Notes under the pieces: model-generated
What the model was told of the DNA's origin: nothing
The model's database searches: none
What the model saw: only the letters and a program-made list of their open reading frames with translations
Shown: positions 15,653 to 25,220 of the stretch, one piece after another
Layout: each line of letters begins with the position of its first letter
Numbering within the stretch: position 1 is the first letter of the stretch
NCBI GenBank assembly: GCA_012838945.1
Contig: DUOG01000069.1
Coordinates: forward strand, 1 to 44,083
From: Acholeplasmataceae bacterium
GTDB taxonomy: Bacteria; Bacillota_I; Bacilli_A; ML615J-28; CAG-313
DNA length: 44,083 bases
Direction: 5' to 3'
Position numbers and translations under genes: made by a program

Positions 15653-17470
15653 ATGAAAAGAGTTTTTATAATTTTACTTGTTGTTTTTGTTAGTATCCTT
15701 GGGGGATGTACCAATGGTAGTACAGCCGCTCATGAAAAAGCAAAAGGAATTATTGAAGAAAATTTACCAGAATATCTTTTTGAAGATATTGACTTAGCAA
15801 AGCTTGCTGAGTTGGCTGAAGCAGATATTGAATGGAAATCAAGTAATACAGCAATTTTAACTAATGATGGTAAATTTGGTGAAGCCCTTGAAGATACTGT
15901 TACCTTAAAGGCAACAATAACAATTAAAGGAGCTAAACAAACATATAACTTTGTCATTAAAACCGTTAAACAACTAGAAAATAATTTCTCGGTAGCTTGG
16001 GAATATTTTAGAGGATTTATCAAGAGTCCTACAGGTCTCAATTTAAATCTTAAAACAAGTTACCTAAATAAATATACGGCTCGTTATGAGTCTAGTGATG
16101 AATCCATTTTAACTAATGAGGGAGTAATCACTAAACGTGAATATGATCAAACGGTAACCTTAACAACAATCATTACTTATGAAGGTGTCGATATGAAATA
16201 TACTAGTGAAGTAACCGTAGCCGCTTTTTCTGATGGTGAAAAAGCAAGGATGATTCATGATTGGCTTCCTAGTCAAGTTGAATTATATTTAGATGGACTT
16301 GCTGATAGATTACCGACTACTCATCCTCAGTTAGGTGGAAGAATATCTTACTATAGTGTTATTCCTGGACTAATAAAGACTGATGGTCGCATAATTAAAC
16401 CTGTTGAAACTATTGATGCTACAATTGAAGCAACAATCGTTACTGGTATTGCGACAACTACTTATATCTTTAATTTAGATGAATTTGGTGGAGCAACGGA
16501 AGAAGAGTTCTTAGACCAATGGTTATCAAACTTACTACCAGAAGAATTCTTAGGATCACAACATTTCTTTGATCCAGTTTATCGTGATGGAGTACTAGTT
16601 GACTATTCATTTAGAGCTCAAATTAGAACTAATGATTATGGTGTTGTGAACTTAGTTACTGGTCAAGACCCTGTTATCCACACAGATTATTTAATTACTG
16701 GTACAGATTTAAGATACTTAACTAATTGGGATACCGCAAACAACCGACCAGCAGCTCGTCCAGTTCCAACACAAGAAGTATTGGACCGTGACTTATATCC
16801 TGGTTATGTTGTTCCAAATGATGATAATGTTTTATGGGTTGTTATCCATGAAACAGGTATGCCTGCTGCTGGCAATAATGCGGTTCGTTTGAGCCAATTA
16901 ATGCGCAGCAAAATTGGTGACGATTCCAATCGTAGTTCTTGGCATTTCTCAGTTGATGAATATCACATTCAACAAAACATGCCTCTAGATGTTAGAGGAT
17001 GGCATGCTGGTGGAAATGTTCAAAGTAAATATTGGGGTCATAACTCTAATAGTATTGGAATTGAAATGTGTATTAACAATGATGGTAACTATGAAGGTGC
17101 GATGAATAATAATGCAAAATTAGTTGCTTATTTACTAGACCTTTATAATTTATCAATGATTAATATTAAACGTCACTATGACTCAGTAGGTAAGATTTGT
17201 CCAAACATTATGATCAATACAAATCGTTACTATGAGTTCTTAGAATTAGTAAGTACCGAAGTTCTTGCTCGCAAATACTTAAAAGATGCGACTGTTAATT
17301 GGACAATCAGTGATCCAGACTTACTAATACCACTTGGAAATGGAATTTATGCAAGTAAACCACAAACTGAAGCTAAAGAAGTTATCTTTACTCTTGATGT
17401 AGTTAAAGGAAGCTATACTTTCCATAAGGACTTCAAAGTTACAATTAACCCAAGTGATAGTGGTAAATAG
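15653..17470 (+). CDS. lipoprotein N-acetylmuramoyl-L-alanine amidase with Ig-like domains
   Basis: Surface-anchored cell-wall hydrolase, 605 aa. The lipobox SILGGC gives Cys19. Residues about 30-275 contain three related beta-rich repeats, each with a core like (E)[13 protein letters not shown]...[11 protein letters not shown]...YNFVI, as in atypical bacterial Ig-like domains; a fourth, shorter copy follows at about 545-598. Between them lies an amidase_2 (PGRP-like) zinc domain at about 390-535: VVIHETG with His399, HAGG, SIGIEMC with Glu471, and [11 protein letters not shown] with His508 and Cys516. It should cleave the amide between MurNAc and L-Ala of peptidoglycan. The psuG start overlaps its stop by one base. 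Confidence 0.88.
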
Positions 17471-18384
17471 TGAAAAGATATTTAGAAATTAGCCCCGAAG
17501 TTCAAGATGCTCTTCTAAATAATAAGCCGATCGTAGCCCTAGAGTCGACGATTATTGCGCATGGGATGCCGTATCCGGAAAATGTGGAAATGGCTAAACA
17601 GTGTGAACAAATCGTCCGAAGCTATGGTGCTACACCTGCTACCATTGCGATTATTGGTGGCAAGATAAAAGTAGGCTTAACCGAAGATCAAATTGAACTC
17701 ATCGGTAAAAAAGGAAAAGAGGTTATTAAAACCTCAAGACGGGATTTATCTTATGTGCTAAGTCAAGGATTACTAGGCGCAACCACCGTCACTACGACGA
17801 TGTTTGCGAGTAGTCTGGCAGGCATTAAGATTATGGCTACTGGTGGTATTGGTGGGGTGCACCGAGGCGCCGAGCTAACCTTTGATATTTCAGCTGATCT
17901 TGATGAGTTTGGAATGAGTGGGGTTGCGGTGGTGTGTGCTGGTATTAAGGCAATCCTTGATATCCCTAAGACCCTAGAGTATTTAGAGACAAAGGGTGTT
18001 CCGGTGATTGGTTATCAGACTAAGTACTTACCTTACTTCTATAGCGCAAGCAGTGAGCATTTGGTTGACTATACGTTAAATACCCCAGAAGAAATTGCGT
18101 GCCTACTTAAGACCCATTGGGATTTAGGTTTAAAAGGAGTTCTTATTGCAAATCCAATCCCGGCTGAACATTCAATGGACCCCGTTCTCATCAATCAAGC
18201 TATTGATAAAGCAATAAAGGAAATGGAAAAGTTAAATTTAAGAGGTAAGGAGCAAACTCCTTATCTCTTAAAGACAGTTAAAGACTTAACAGCGGGCAAA
18301 AGCTTAGCATCAAATATCGCACTAGTGTATAATAATTGTAAACTTGCAAGTCAAATTGCTGCATCTTATGATAATATTAAATGA
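17470..18384 (+). CDS. psuG: pseudouridine-5'-phosphate glycosidase
   Basis: Enzyme that reversibly cleaves pseudouridine 5'-phosphate to uracil and ribose 5-phosphate in RNA nucleoside salvage. The whole family pattern is present: VALESTIIAHGMPYPEN near the N terminus, GATPATIAIIGGKIKVGL, TSRRDL, GATTVTTTMFASSLAGIKIMATGGIGGVHRGAE, PVIGYQT, YFYSASSEH and ANPIPAEHSMD. Length (304 aa) is normal. It starts at GTG overlapping the amidase stop, without a strong SD, so it is probably coupled to that gene even though the functions differ. The usual partner, pseudouridine kinase PsuK, is not adjacent. Confidence 0.93.
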   Translation: MKRYLEISPEVQDALLNNKPIVALESTIIAHGMPYPENVEMAKQCEQIVRSYGATPATIAIIGGKIKVGLTEDQIELIGKKGKEVIKTSRRDLSYVLSQGLLGATTVTTTMFASSLAGIKIMATGGIGGVHRGAELTFDISADLDEFGMSGVAVVCAGIKAILDIPKTLEYLETKGVPVIGYQTKYLPYFYSASSEHLVDYTLNTPEEIACLLKTHWDLGLKGVLIANPIPAEHSMDPVLINQAIDKAIKEMEKLNLRGKEQTPYLLKTVKDLTAGKSLASNIALVYNNCKLASQIAASYDNIK

Positions 18385-18391
18385 TGAAAAT

Positions 18392-18430
18392 AAAAACTGT
18401 CCATTGCTACTATTGCTTTAGGCAGTTTTT
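18392..18430 (+). terminator. intrinsic terminator after psuG
   Basis: AAAAACTG and CAGTTTTT pair across a 23-base loop that can close further with CC/GG. It ends in a T-run. Confidence 0.6.
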
Positions 18431-18446
18431 ATAATGGAGTGTATCT

Positions 18447-19808
18447 ATGTTTATTGCGACTTTCAAAGACAAAGCTTTTCTTAAAAGAGTATTAATTATT
18501 GCCCTTCCAATTGTTATTCAACAATTATTTTTGACAACCCTTGGGATTGTGGACACAGTAATGGTTGGTAATTTTGAACGTGGGGTAGCCAGTGTTGGGC
18601 TGGCCAGTCAAATATCCACCATTGTGGGAACCGTTATCTTTGGAATAACGGTGGGTATTGGGTTATATATTGCCCAGTATTACGGGGAACGTAACTATGA
18701 AAATATCCGAAAGTCAATGGCATTAATGATAATAATTGTTTTTTTCATTGCCTTATTCTTTAATTTACTAGCTTTCTTTTTCCCAACACAACTCCTTGGA
18801 ATCTTTTCCGATGATGAATTTGTTTTGGAGTTGGGAAGCCAGTACTTAATAATTGCTTCCTTTAGTTATGTACCTAACTTGTTAGCCTTTTGTTTTTCGA
18901 TTGGCTACCGAAACATTCAAAAAACTAAAGTACCACTAGTAGTTAGTATTGTCACTGCCCTTTTTAACGTGACATTGAACTATGTTTTGATTCATGGTTT
19001 TTGGTTCTTCCCACGGTTAGAAGTAAAGGGGGCCGGGGTGGCGACCGTCATCTCTAGTTTTATCTCAATTATCTTTTATATCGTCCATGCCCTTATAACT
19101 AAAGAAGCAATCATGCCACGCCTAAAAGATTTTAAAGGTGCCATTCGTAAAATGTTTGCTTTACCAAAACTAAAGCGAACCTTACCGTTTTTAATCAATG
19201 AGACTTTCTTTAGTGTTGGTAGTAGTTTATATATTGTAGTCTTTAATAATGTTGGTACCGATGCCTATGAAGGATATCGGATTGCTGAGACGGTTATCTC
19301 AGTAATGTTTATTATCATTATCGGACTTGGTACCGCCGTCGGTGCGATGATTGGTGAGTCCCTAGGTAAAAAAGACTACGAAGAAGCCAAACGCTATAGT
19401 CAAAACTTCTTGGTGATTGGGATCGTTATGGCCTTGGCACTAGGACTAATATCAATTGTCTTTGCCCGACCACTGGTTAGTATCTTCCAAAATAACTCAC
19501 CAGCAGTAGTTGATAATGCAATTAAACTAATGTATGTCTTTGCGATTAGGGTTAGTTTAAGAGTATTAGTCATCATTATGTTTTCTATCTTTAGAGCTGG
19601 TGGTTTATCGAAGTTCGTTATGTTCATTGACTCAGGGGTTATGTGGCTAATTGGTATTCCAATTGCTTTCTTGTCTTATTACGCCCTTGGAATTAATAAT
19701 ATCGTGGTATTATTTTTATTACTTCAAATTGAACCAGTAGTAAGATTAATTATAAGTTTTAGAGCGTATTTAAAAAATAAATGGGCTCAAAACGTCTTGT
19801 CTAATTAG
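18447..19808 (+). CDS. MATE-family efflux transporter
   Basis: Polytopic inner-membrane exporter of 453 aa with about twelve hydrophobic segments in two homologous halves. The start of the first half (ALPIVIQQLFLTTLGIVDTVMVGNF...VGLASQISTI) and of the second (LPFLINETFFSVGSSLYIVVFNNVGTDAYEGYRIAETV) are characteristic MatE repeats. Relatives use sodium or proton gradients to expel drugs or metabolites; the substrate here is unknown. The SD is modest (GGAG, 11 bases upstream). No regulator is adjacent. Confidence 0.9.
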   Translation: MFIATFKDKAFLKRVLIIALPIVIQQLFLTTLGIVDTVMVGNFERGVASVGLASQISTIVGTVIFGITVGIGLYIAQYYGERNYENIRKSMALMIIIVFFIALFFNLLAFFFPTQLLGIFSDDEFVLELGSQYLIIASFSYVPNLLAFCFSIGYRNIQKTKVPLVVSIVTALFNVTLNYVLIHGFWFFPRLEVKGAGVATVISSFISIIFYIVHALITKEAIMPRLKDFKGAIRKMFALPKLKRTLPFLINETFFSVGSSLYIVVFNNVGTDAYEGYRIAETVISVMFIIIIGLGTAVGAMIGESLGKKDYEEAKRYSQNFLVIGIVMALALGLISIVFARPLVSIFQNNSPAVVDNAIKLMYVFAIRVSLRVLVIIMFSIFRAGGLSKFVMFIDSGVMWLIGIPIAFLSYYALGINNIVVLFLLLQIEPVVRLIISFRAYLKNKWAQNVLSN

Positions 19809-19853
19809 TTTCATTCATAATGTGATAAATTTTTTAAAAATGAGGTGTTAATC

Positions 19854-20555
19854 ATGTTTAAGGTATTTCTTGCCCGTTATAAAAATTTAATAACGCTCAT
19901 TTGGTGTGTTGGAGTCTTTTTGTATTATAAGATTGTCCATGATTTTCAATTTAAAAATGGTTCATCATTAGTCTTTTTAACACTGATTTTAGTGTTGCCC
20001 CTTAGTTTACATCTTCACTATGCGATTGTGAGAAAAAGAACAAAGAAATTAAAAAAAGGTCATCAAGCATCCTTTTTTGGTCAGATACAATTTGACTATC
20101 ATTCAAAAGAAATGAATTATACTTTGTTAAACCCGCTTCATCTACTTAATAAAACAACCAAATTAGAAGAAACTGAAGATGAACTAAAAATCATAACTGG
20201 TGATGAGGCCTATGCAACAATAACCTTTAACAATAGGTTATGTAAAATTGAAATTGAAAACACCGAAATCGTTTATAACTTATATTATGATCGAGTGGTT
20301 TTTGATACCAGTGATTATGATCAAAAAGGCTTTAAATACTATACAACGGAAAATCTCTATAAAGCTATATTGTCAATCATTAAAAATCTTAAACGGGAAC
20401 GCCTCTTTTACCAAGAGACAAGACAAGGTGATAAGATCCTCGTCTTAAAACTATTTGATCGTGAAACCGAAGAAATTTTATATGAGAAGAAATTGCGCCG
20501 CCGTAGTTTGTTTGGTGGAGAAATCTCATTATATGAAAAAAAGATAATTATATAA
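19854..20555 (+). CDS. unknown protein with two N-terminal membrane helices
   Basis: I do not recognise this 233-aa protein. The ATG at 19854 is preferred to the GTG at 19845, which lies inside the SD (GAGGTG). Two hydrophobic segments (about 13-31 and 41-62) are followed by the basic stretch RKRTKKLKKG and then a soluble part rich in beta-type sequence (ATITFNNRLCKIEIENTEIVYNLYYDRVVF) that ends in LRRRSLFGGEISLYEKK. It is probably a membrane-anchored cytoplasmic protein. It lies between the MATE gene and the shared terminator with yidD. Confidence 0.7.
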   Translation: MFKVFLARYKNLITLIWCVGVFLYYKIVHDFQFKNGSSLVFLTLILVLPLSLHLHYAIVRKRTKKLKKGHQASFFGQIQFDYHSKEMNYTLLNPLHLLNKTTKLEETEDELKIITGDEAYATITFNNRLCKIEIENTEIVYNLYYDRVVFDTSDYDQKGFKYYTTENLYKAILSIIKNLKRERLFYQETRQGDKILVLKLFDRETEEILYEKKLRRRSLFGGEISLYEKKIII

Positions 20556-20604
20556 AAATAGTCCACAAGCATCTTTTTTGGATGTTTGTGGACTTTTATT
20601 TTTT
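20555..20604. terminator. bidirectional terminator between convergent genes
   Basis: GTCCACAAGCATC and GATGTTTGTGGAC form a 13-bp stem (one G-U pair) with a 7-base loop. T-rich tails lie on both strands, serving the plus-strand membrane protein gene and the minus-strand yidD gene. Confidence 0.88.
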
Positions 20605-20859
20605 GTCTTCACTTTTCATCTGCATTAGTCTTTTTTCCTCTTTAGTTAAAGGAACGGGATCATACACCTTCTTAGTGAAAGGGTTGCAGCGGATAATCCG
20701 GTAGAAGGTTAGCCAAGTAGCTTTGAAAAAATTGAACTTTTGATAGCACTCAAGTCCATAATTCGAGCAACTTGGATAGTGTTTACAACGACCCGAGCCA
20801 ATGATATCTTTATTTTTTTGATATGCTTTTATAATTTTAATAGCTAGTTTATTTAGCAT
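20596..20859 (-). CDS. yidD: membrane protein insertion efficiency factor
   Basis: Small amphipathic protein (87 aa) that helps YidC/SpoIIIJ insert membrane proteins. The family signature is complete: SGRCKHYPSCSNYGLECYQKF followed by TWLTFYRIIRCNPFTKKVYDPVP. The C-terminal tail (LTKEEKRLMQMKSEDKK) is charged. It is one of the two minus-strand genes in the window, with an AGGTGA ribosome site and its own promoter, and its end falls in the bidirectional terminator. The usual neighbours (rpmH, rnpA, yidC) are absent, as is common in Bacillus relatives. Confidence 0.95.
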   Translation of the reverse strand: MLNKLAIKIIKAYQKNKDIIGSGRCKHYPSCSNYGLECYQKFNFFKATWLTFYRIIRCNPFTKKVYDPVPLTKEEKRLMQMKSEDKK

Positions 20860-20886
20860 AGTATCACCTAATTATTTGTTTCATTT

Positions 20887-20916
20887 ATTATAGCATATGA
20901 TTTTAAATAATGGTAA
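20887..20916 (-). promoter_or_regulatory. promoter of yidD
   Basis: On the minus strand, TTACCA (20911-20916) and TATAAT (20887-20892) are 18 bp apart, upstream of the yidD start. Confidence 0.6.
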
Positions 20917-20939
20917 AAATAAACTCAAGGGGGATCTAA

Positions 20940-21515
20940 ATGGAACATTTTATTTTACCACTAATCATTATCATTTTTTTAATGTTACCAATTAGTGTTC
21001 GAGCGGTCCGATCCAAACAGGCAATAGATGTGGATATATACCTTTCTAAACTGCTTGATATTAAAATTGATTATAATACTTTTATGCGGGGATTATTATC
21101 AGCAGGTCGGGAACAAGTGAAGTCTAGTGGTTTATTTCAAACCATTCAAAAGACATATGAGTATCGCAGTTTATTAAATGATATCACTAAAAGATCCAAT
21201 GTTACTAAAGTAACCTTTGTTCCAAAATATTATATTGATGACCCCATTGTTGGTACTTATATTAATATTTTGAATTGGAATGTTATTAGCATCTTTAAGA
21301 AATATCTTCATGACAACTTTCGTAAAGTTGAGGATGAATATTATTATGTTAACATTCCAAATGAAAGTCAAGTTGGTTTCTTATTTGAAATTGAAATTAA
21401 AACAAGAGTCATTTACCTCATTATTAGTATTATCAAAAATATAAAAATAGTACCTAAAATTATTAAATCTATTTTTAAAAGAAGGAGTGAATCAAATGAA
21501 CGAGCATCAAGTTAA
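20940..21515 (+). CDS. DUF2953-type protein, YtfI-like
   Basis: A 191-aa membrane-anchored protein with one N-terminal hydrophobic segment (about 4-21) and a weaker one near 158-166. The region VDIYLSKLLDIKIDYNTFMRGL and the position directly before ytfJ match the DUF2953 gene (ytfI) of Bacillus, where the two form a sporulation unit. The match is supported more by context than by strong motifs. Its end overlaps the ytfJ start by 20 bases. The SD is AAGGGGG. Function in the family is not established. Confidence 0.72.
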   Translation: MEHFILPLIIIIFLMLPISVRAVRSKQAIDVDIYLSKLLDIKIDYNTFMRGLLSAGREQVKSSGLFQTIQKTYEYRSLLNDITKRSNVTKVTFVPKYYIDDPIVGTYINILNWNVISIFKKYLHDNFRKVEDEYYYVNIPNESQVGFLFEIEIKTRVIYLIISIIKNIKIVPKIIKSIFKRRSESNERASS

Positions 21516-21942
21516 TAGAAATGTTCTTAGCGAACACCCCATTAGTGAACTCTTAAGAATTTCGATGGGTAATATTAAAGAAATGATTGATGTCAACATC
21601 ATCGTTGGTGATCCAATTGAAATGCGAAATGCTTCAATTGTTCCAGTATCTAAGATTAAGTGTGGTATCGTAAGTGGTGGAACTGATCAAAAGTTAGGTA
21701 GATCATTTGATAATATCAGAGAGTATCCTTTTGGTGGTGGTGCTGGTGGGACGTGGTCTATTACACCAATTGCATTTTTAGTGGCTTCTAACGATGAAGT
21801 AAAAGTATTACATCTTGAAGAAAGTTCTCACATCTTAGAAAAGATGATTGACTTTGTGCCAAACCTAATTGATCAATTGAAAAAATCACTAGCAAAACCT
21901 AAAGATGGTGCCAAAACTGAAGTAATGAAAGTGGAAAAATAG
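21496..21942 (+). CDS. ytfJ: GerW-family sporulation protein YtfJ
   Basis: Small soluble protein of the YtfJ/GerW family, which in Bacillus is made in the forespore and affects germination. The start is ATG 21496 after GAAGGAG; the GTG at 21487 lies inside the SD. Family features are HPISELLRISMGNIKEMIDVNIIVGDPIE near the N terminus, VPVSKIKCGIVSGGTD, the glycine patch FGGGAGGTWSITPIAFLV, and the C-terminal helix VPNLIDQLKKSL. With 148 aa it has the usual length. Its presence is one of several signs that the organism forms spores. A terminator follows. Confidence 0.92.
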   Translation: MNEHQVNRNVLSEHPISELLRISMGNIKEMIDVNIIVGDPIEMRNASIVPVSKIKCGIVSGGTDQKLGRSFDNIREYPFGGGAGGTWSITPIAFLVASNDEVKVLHLEESSHILEKMIDFVPNLIDQLKKSLAKPKDGAKTEVMKVEK

Positions 21943-21948
21943 TTAAAC

Positions 21949-21980
21949 AAAAGTCAAGTGGGCTTGACTTTTTGTTTTTT
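21949..21980 (+). terminator. intrinsic terminator after ytfJ
   Basis: AAAAGTCAAG and CTTGACTTTT form a 10-bp stem with loop TGGG, followed by TGTTTTTTTT. Confidence 0.9.
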
Positions 21981-22073
21981 TTGATAATATTAATTTTAAA
22001 TCAAAATAAATTGTAGATATATGGTATAATAATAAAAGAAGTTGTATTGTAAATGGAGAAGTGGTGAAAATAA

Positions 22074-23342
22074 ATGTCGATGGAATTAGTAATTGTTGGT
22101 GGGGGAGCCTCGGGATTGATGGCCGCCATCACCTCAAAACGCATCTTAGGCGATGCGGTAAATGTAACAATTTTAGAAAGATTAGAACGAAGCGGGAAGA
22201 AAATATTAGCTACCGGTAATGGTAAGTGTAATTTAACCAACGCTTCATTAGATAAAAAATACTATAATGAGCCAAACTTTGTGGAAGCGGCTTTTAAGAA
22301 ATTTGGTTATAATGAAACAATTAACTTCTTTGATAGTATTGGTGTGTTAACCAAAGTGGATCGCGATGGACGGGTATATCCGTTACCAGAAGCAGCAACC
22401 GCAGTTGTTGATAATTTACGTAATGAATTAAAAAGATTAAATATTGAAGAACGGATAAATTTTGATATTAGAAAAATTCAAAAAAATACTCATTTATTTA
22501 CTTTGATAAATAGTAGAGGCCTAAAAGTTGAAGCTGATGCAGTCATTATTGCCTCAGGTGGAAAGGCTAGTCCAGTCCTTGGTTCAAATGGAACGAGTAT
22601 GCAACTATTAAAAAGCTTTGATTTAAAACTCACGGAAAACTATCCGGGTTTAATAGGGGTGAAGGTTGACCAAAATTTAATCAAAGGTTTAGGTGGTATT
22701 AGAGTTAAAGGTGTCGTTAGTCTTTATGAGAAGAAAGATAAGATATGGGAAGACTCTGGTGAGATCCAATTTAAAAATGATGGAATCTCCGGAATTGTCA
22801 TCATGCAAATGACATCGCATATCGGCAGAATTATGTTGAAACGCCCACGCGCAAGCTTTACTTTCTCAATTGATCTGTGGCCAGATAAAACCCAAGAAGA
22901 AGTTAATCAATACTTATTAGACCGTCAATATCGATTTAAAGATTTGGCTAATGAAAACTTCTTAGTAGGTGTAGTTAATAAGAGTTTAGGGATTAACTTA
23001 CTTCGTAGAGCAAAAATCGAGATTGCTGGGGACGTTAAAGATATTAGTCATCGTGAAATGTTGCGTCTCGGAAACTTAATCAAAAACTTATCTTTTGATG
23101 TCAAATCTACCTATGATTTTGCTAATGCTCAAGTGACCATTGGCGGCCTTGATTTAAAAGAAGTGAATCCAGATACTTTGGAGGTCTTAAAAGTTCCGGG
23201 TTTATTTGTGTCTGGTGAAGCACTCAATGTTGATGGTGAATGTGGTGGCTTTAATTTACAATGGGCTTGGACCAGTGGATATCTAGCAGGCACCGGTGCA
23301 GCAATGTACCTTCACAATCTCCTCTTTAGTTCAGAGGAATAA
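22074..23342 (+). CDS. HI0933/YtfP-family FAD-dependent oxidoreductase
   Basis: Flavoprotein of 422 aa. The FAD dinucleotide-binding loop is VIVGGGASGLMAAI at the N terminus, followed by LERLERSGKKILATGNGKCNLTN, which is diagnostic for the HI0933 family (includes BaiN and YtfP). VIIASGGKASPVLGSNG and the C-terminal GLFVSGEALNVDGECGGFNLQWAWTSGYLAGTGAA complete the FAD site. Substrate is unknown; the family has been proposed to act on steroids or in tRNA modification, but nothing here decides this. In Bacillus, ytfP also lies next to ytfJ-ytfI, so the neighbourhood is conserved. Confidence 0.9.
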   Translation: MSMELVIVGGGASGLMAAITSKRILGDAVNVTILERLERSGKKILATGNGKCNLTNASLDKKYYNEPNFVEAAFKKFGYNETINFFDSIGVLTKVDRDGRVYPLPEAATAVVDNLRNELKRLNIEERINFDIRKIQKNTHLFTLINSRGLKVEADAVIIASGGKASPVLGSNGTSMQLLKSFDLKLTENYPGLIGVKVDQNLIKGLGGIRVKGVVSLYEKKDKIWEDSGEIQFKNDGISGIVIMQMTSHIGRIMLKRPRASFTFSIDLWPDKTQEEVNQYLLDRQYRFKDLANENFLVGVVNKSLGINLLRRAKIEIAGDVKDISHREMLRLGNLIKNLSFDVKSTYDFANAQVTIGGLDLKEVNPDTLEVLKVPGLFVSGEALNVDGECGGFNLQWAWTSGYLAGTGAAMYLHNLLFSSEE

Positions 23343-23357
23343 ATTAAGATTTGGTAT

Positions 23358-23386
23358 TGTTAATTAATGCCATCTGTGCTATACTT
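23358..23386 (+). promoter_or_regulatory. sigma-A promoter of the unknown membrane protein gene
   Basis: -35 TTGTTA (23358-23363), 17-bp spacer, -10 TATACT (23381-23386), then AAAGGAG and the ATG at 23416. Confidence 0.7.
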
Positions 23387-23415
23387 TATATATAGTTGAA
23401 AGGAGAAAATATATT

Positions 23416-24099
23416 ATGAAAAAAAATAATATATTGAAATTAGGCCTAATTTTACTTTTTGTATTATTCTTTAATTTAGTTGTCTTTTTAGTGACTAAAA
23501 AGGAACACCACACAACTACCTTCTGGGTTGCTTATGCTTTTGTGATGGTGTCTTATGGATTCCTAGCGTTTGCCTTTTTAATAGTAGGAAATCCAAAACA
23601 AAAGGTATTTTCCGGTTTATCTTATTTTGCTTTGACCATTATTTATCATGTCTTAGCATTATTGCTAGGTATTATCTTTATGTTCCTTTATAAAATGAAC
23701 TTTATCGCACCATTCTTAATTCAAAGCTTATTAGTGATTTTATATATTGGCATTACGATCATTGGTTTAATGGGAGACAATATTGTCAAAGGAAGCCTTG
23801 AACGTGATGAGAAAAACAAACAATTCTTAAAGAGATTAGCCTTTCAAGTAAGTGTGTTTGAACAAACCGTCAGTGATGAAAACCTTAAAAAACAACTCAA
23901 TCGCTTATTCGAAAGTATTAGTAGTAGTCCATTCCATACGGAAGCTGGAGTTGAAGAAATTGAAAGTCGCTTAGTCGAAACAATTGATGATTTAAAAGAT
24001 GCAGTTGAAGATCATGATTATCCATTAGTTGAAAAACTAACTGAAGATGCGTTAAAGGTCGTTAAAGAACGAAATAACTACTTGAAGTTAAATCATTAA
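23416..24099 (+). CDS. unknown four-helix membrane protein with helical cytoplasmic tail
   Basis: I cannot assign a family. The 227-aa protein has four hydrophobic segments (about 8-27, 38-58, 66-91, 96-120) and then about 100 charged residues with heptad-like leucines (FLKRLAFQVSVFEQTV, EEIESRLVETIDDLKDAVED), likely a helical cytoplasmic domain. The topology resembles small envelope sensor or scaffold proteins, but no enzyme motif is visible. It has its own promoter and a terminator, so it is expressed alone. Confidence 0.72.
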   Translation: MKKNNILKLGLILLFVLFFNLVVFLVTKKEHHTTTFWVAYAFVMVSYGFLAFAFLIVGNPKQKVFSGLSYFALTIIYHVLALLLGIIFMFLYKMNFIAPFLIQSLLVILYIGITIIGLMGDNIVKGSLERDEKNKQFLKRLAFQVSVFEQTVSDENLKKQLNRLFESISSSPFHTEAGVEEIESRLVETIDDLKDAVEDHDYPLVEKLTEDALKVVKERNNYLKLNH

Positions 24100-24116
24100 T
24101 TAACTTTTAAAGGATA

Positions 24117-24143
24117 AAAAAACTGCCAATAGCAGTTTTTTAT
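24117..24143 (+). terminator. intrinsic terminator
   Basis: AAAAAACTGC and GCAGTTTTTT form a 10-bp stem with a 5-base loop. The SD of the next gene (GGAGG) begins only a few bases later, so that gene has little room for its own promoter and may rely on read-through. Confidence 0.8.
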
Positions 24144-24155
24144 TTGGAGGGTTAT

Positions 24156-25169
24156 ATGAAAAGTTTAAACAAAACAAAGGTCATGATCATTGTAGTACTT
24201 ACACTTATTGTTGTCGGTGCGATTGTGGTTGGATATTTTAGCATTCCGCGAATCTTCTATGAAAAACGAGGGGATTATTATGCGGTTACGGGCTTCTATG
24301 GTAGTGTAAAGAAAGTAGAAATTAAAGAAACCAAAAATAAGCTACCAGTTTTAGAAATTGATGACTATGTCTTTCAAGACTGTGGAACGATAAAAGAAAT
24401 AGTTATTCCGAGTAGTATTCAAAAGATTGGAAAGGGTATTTTAAAAGGAGCAATCAATCTTGAGTCAATGAAGGTACCTTTTACTGATGAGATTAATACC
24501 CTGGGTTATTATTTTGAAGCAACGCGCTATTTGGATGTTCCTCGTAGCGTAACCAAAGTAGAAATTAACTCTGAAATAACCACTTTAAAAGAAAATGCTT
24601 TTTCTGAACTCTCAGCAATCACAGAAATCATCTTGCCCAATACTATTACCAAAATTGAAGCAAGAGCTTTTGAAAGATGTGCCAGTTTAGAAAGAGTGAC
24701 TTTACCGGAAAACCTAGAGATAATCGGTGATTATGCTTTTAGTCATTGTCTTGCTTTGACATCCATTACGCTACCGAGTAAGGTAAAAGAGATCGGTAAA
24801 TATGCCTTTTATAATTGTAAGGAAATGTGGCAGATTGAAATGCCTGATACGGTAAGCACGATAGCAGAAGGCGCCTTTAGTTATTGTCAAAAACTTGAGG
24901 ATGTGAAGTTGTCAAATAATATTACCGAAATTTCTGAAATGCTATTTGATTGGTGCACCCGCCTTAAAACAATACAATTGCCTTTAGGTATTACCAAGAT
25001 TGGCGAAAAGGCATTTAATAATGCGGTTAGTTTAGTTGAAGTTAATTTTCCCGATGGATTAGAAGTAATTGAAAGCAGAGCTTTTTATAACTGTAAAAGT
25101 TTAACTGATATAACATTACCTAATTCAGTTAAAGAAATCGGTGAAGATGCTTTTACTTTAAATTCTTAA
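24156..25169 (+). CDS. membrane-anchored leucine-rich-repeat (BspA/LRR_5) surface protein
   Basis: A 337-aa exported protein. The ATG at 24156 follows TTGGAGGG; the upstream TTG is inside that SD. A single membrane segment near residues 9-29 anchors it, with the rest outside. From about residue 70 to the end are roughly ten LRR_5 repeats of about 23 residues with the consensus I.LP.tv..Ig..AF..C..L..I, for example SITLPSKVKEIGKYAFYNCKEM. Such repeats fold as a curved beta solenoid and often mediate binding to host or surface proteins. The last repeat is followed at once by the stop. The binding partner is unknown. Confidence 0.85.
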   Translation: MKSLNKTKVMIIVVLTLIVVGAIVVGYFSIPRIFYEKRGDYYAVTGFYGSVKKVEIKETKNKLPVLEIDDYVFQDCGTIKEIVIPSSIQKIGKGILKGAINLESMKVPFTDEINTLGYYFEATRYLDVPRSVTKVEINSEITTLKENAFSELSAITEIILPNTITKIEARAFERCASLERVTLPENLEIIGDYAFSHCLALTSITLPSKVKEIGKYAFYNCKEMWQIEMPDTVSTIAEGAFSYCQKLEDVKLSNNITEISEMLFDWCTRLKTIQLPLGITKIGEKAFNNAVSLVEVNFPDGLEVIESRAFYNCKSLTDITLPNSVKEIGEDAFTLNS

Positions 25170-25220
25170 CATCATTTAGTATTAAATGTTGGAAAAAGAT
25201 TCACAATAATGGAGAGATAT

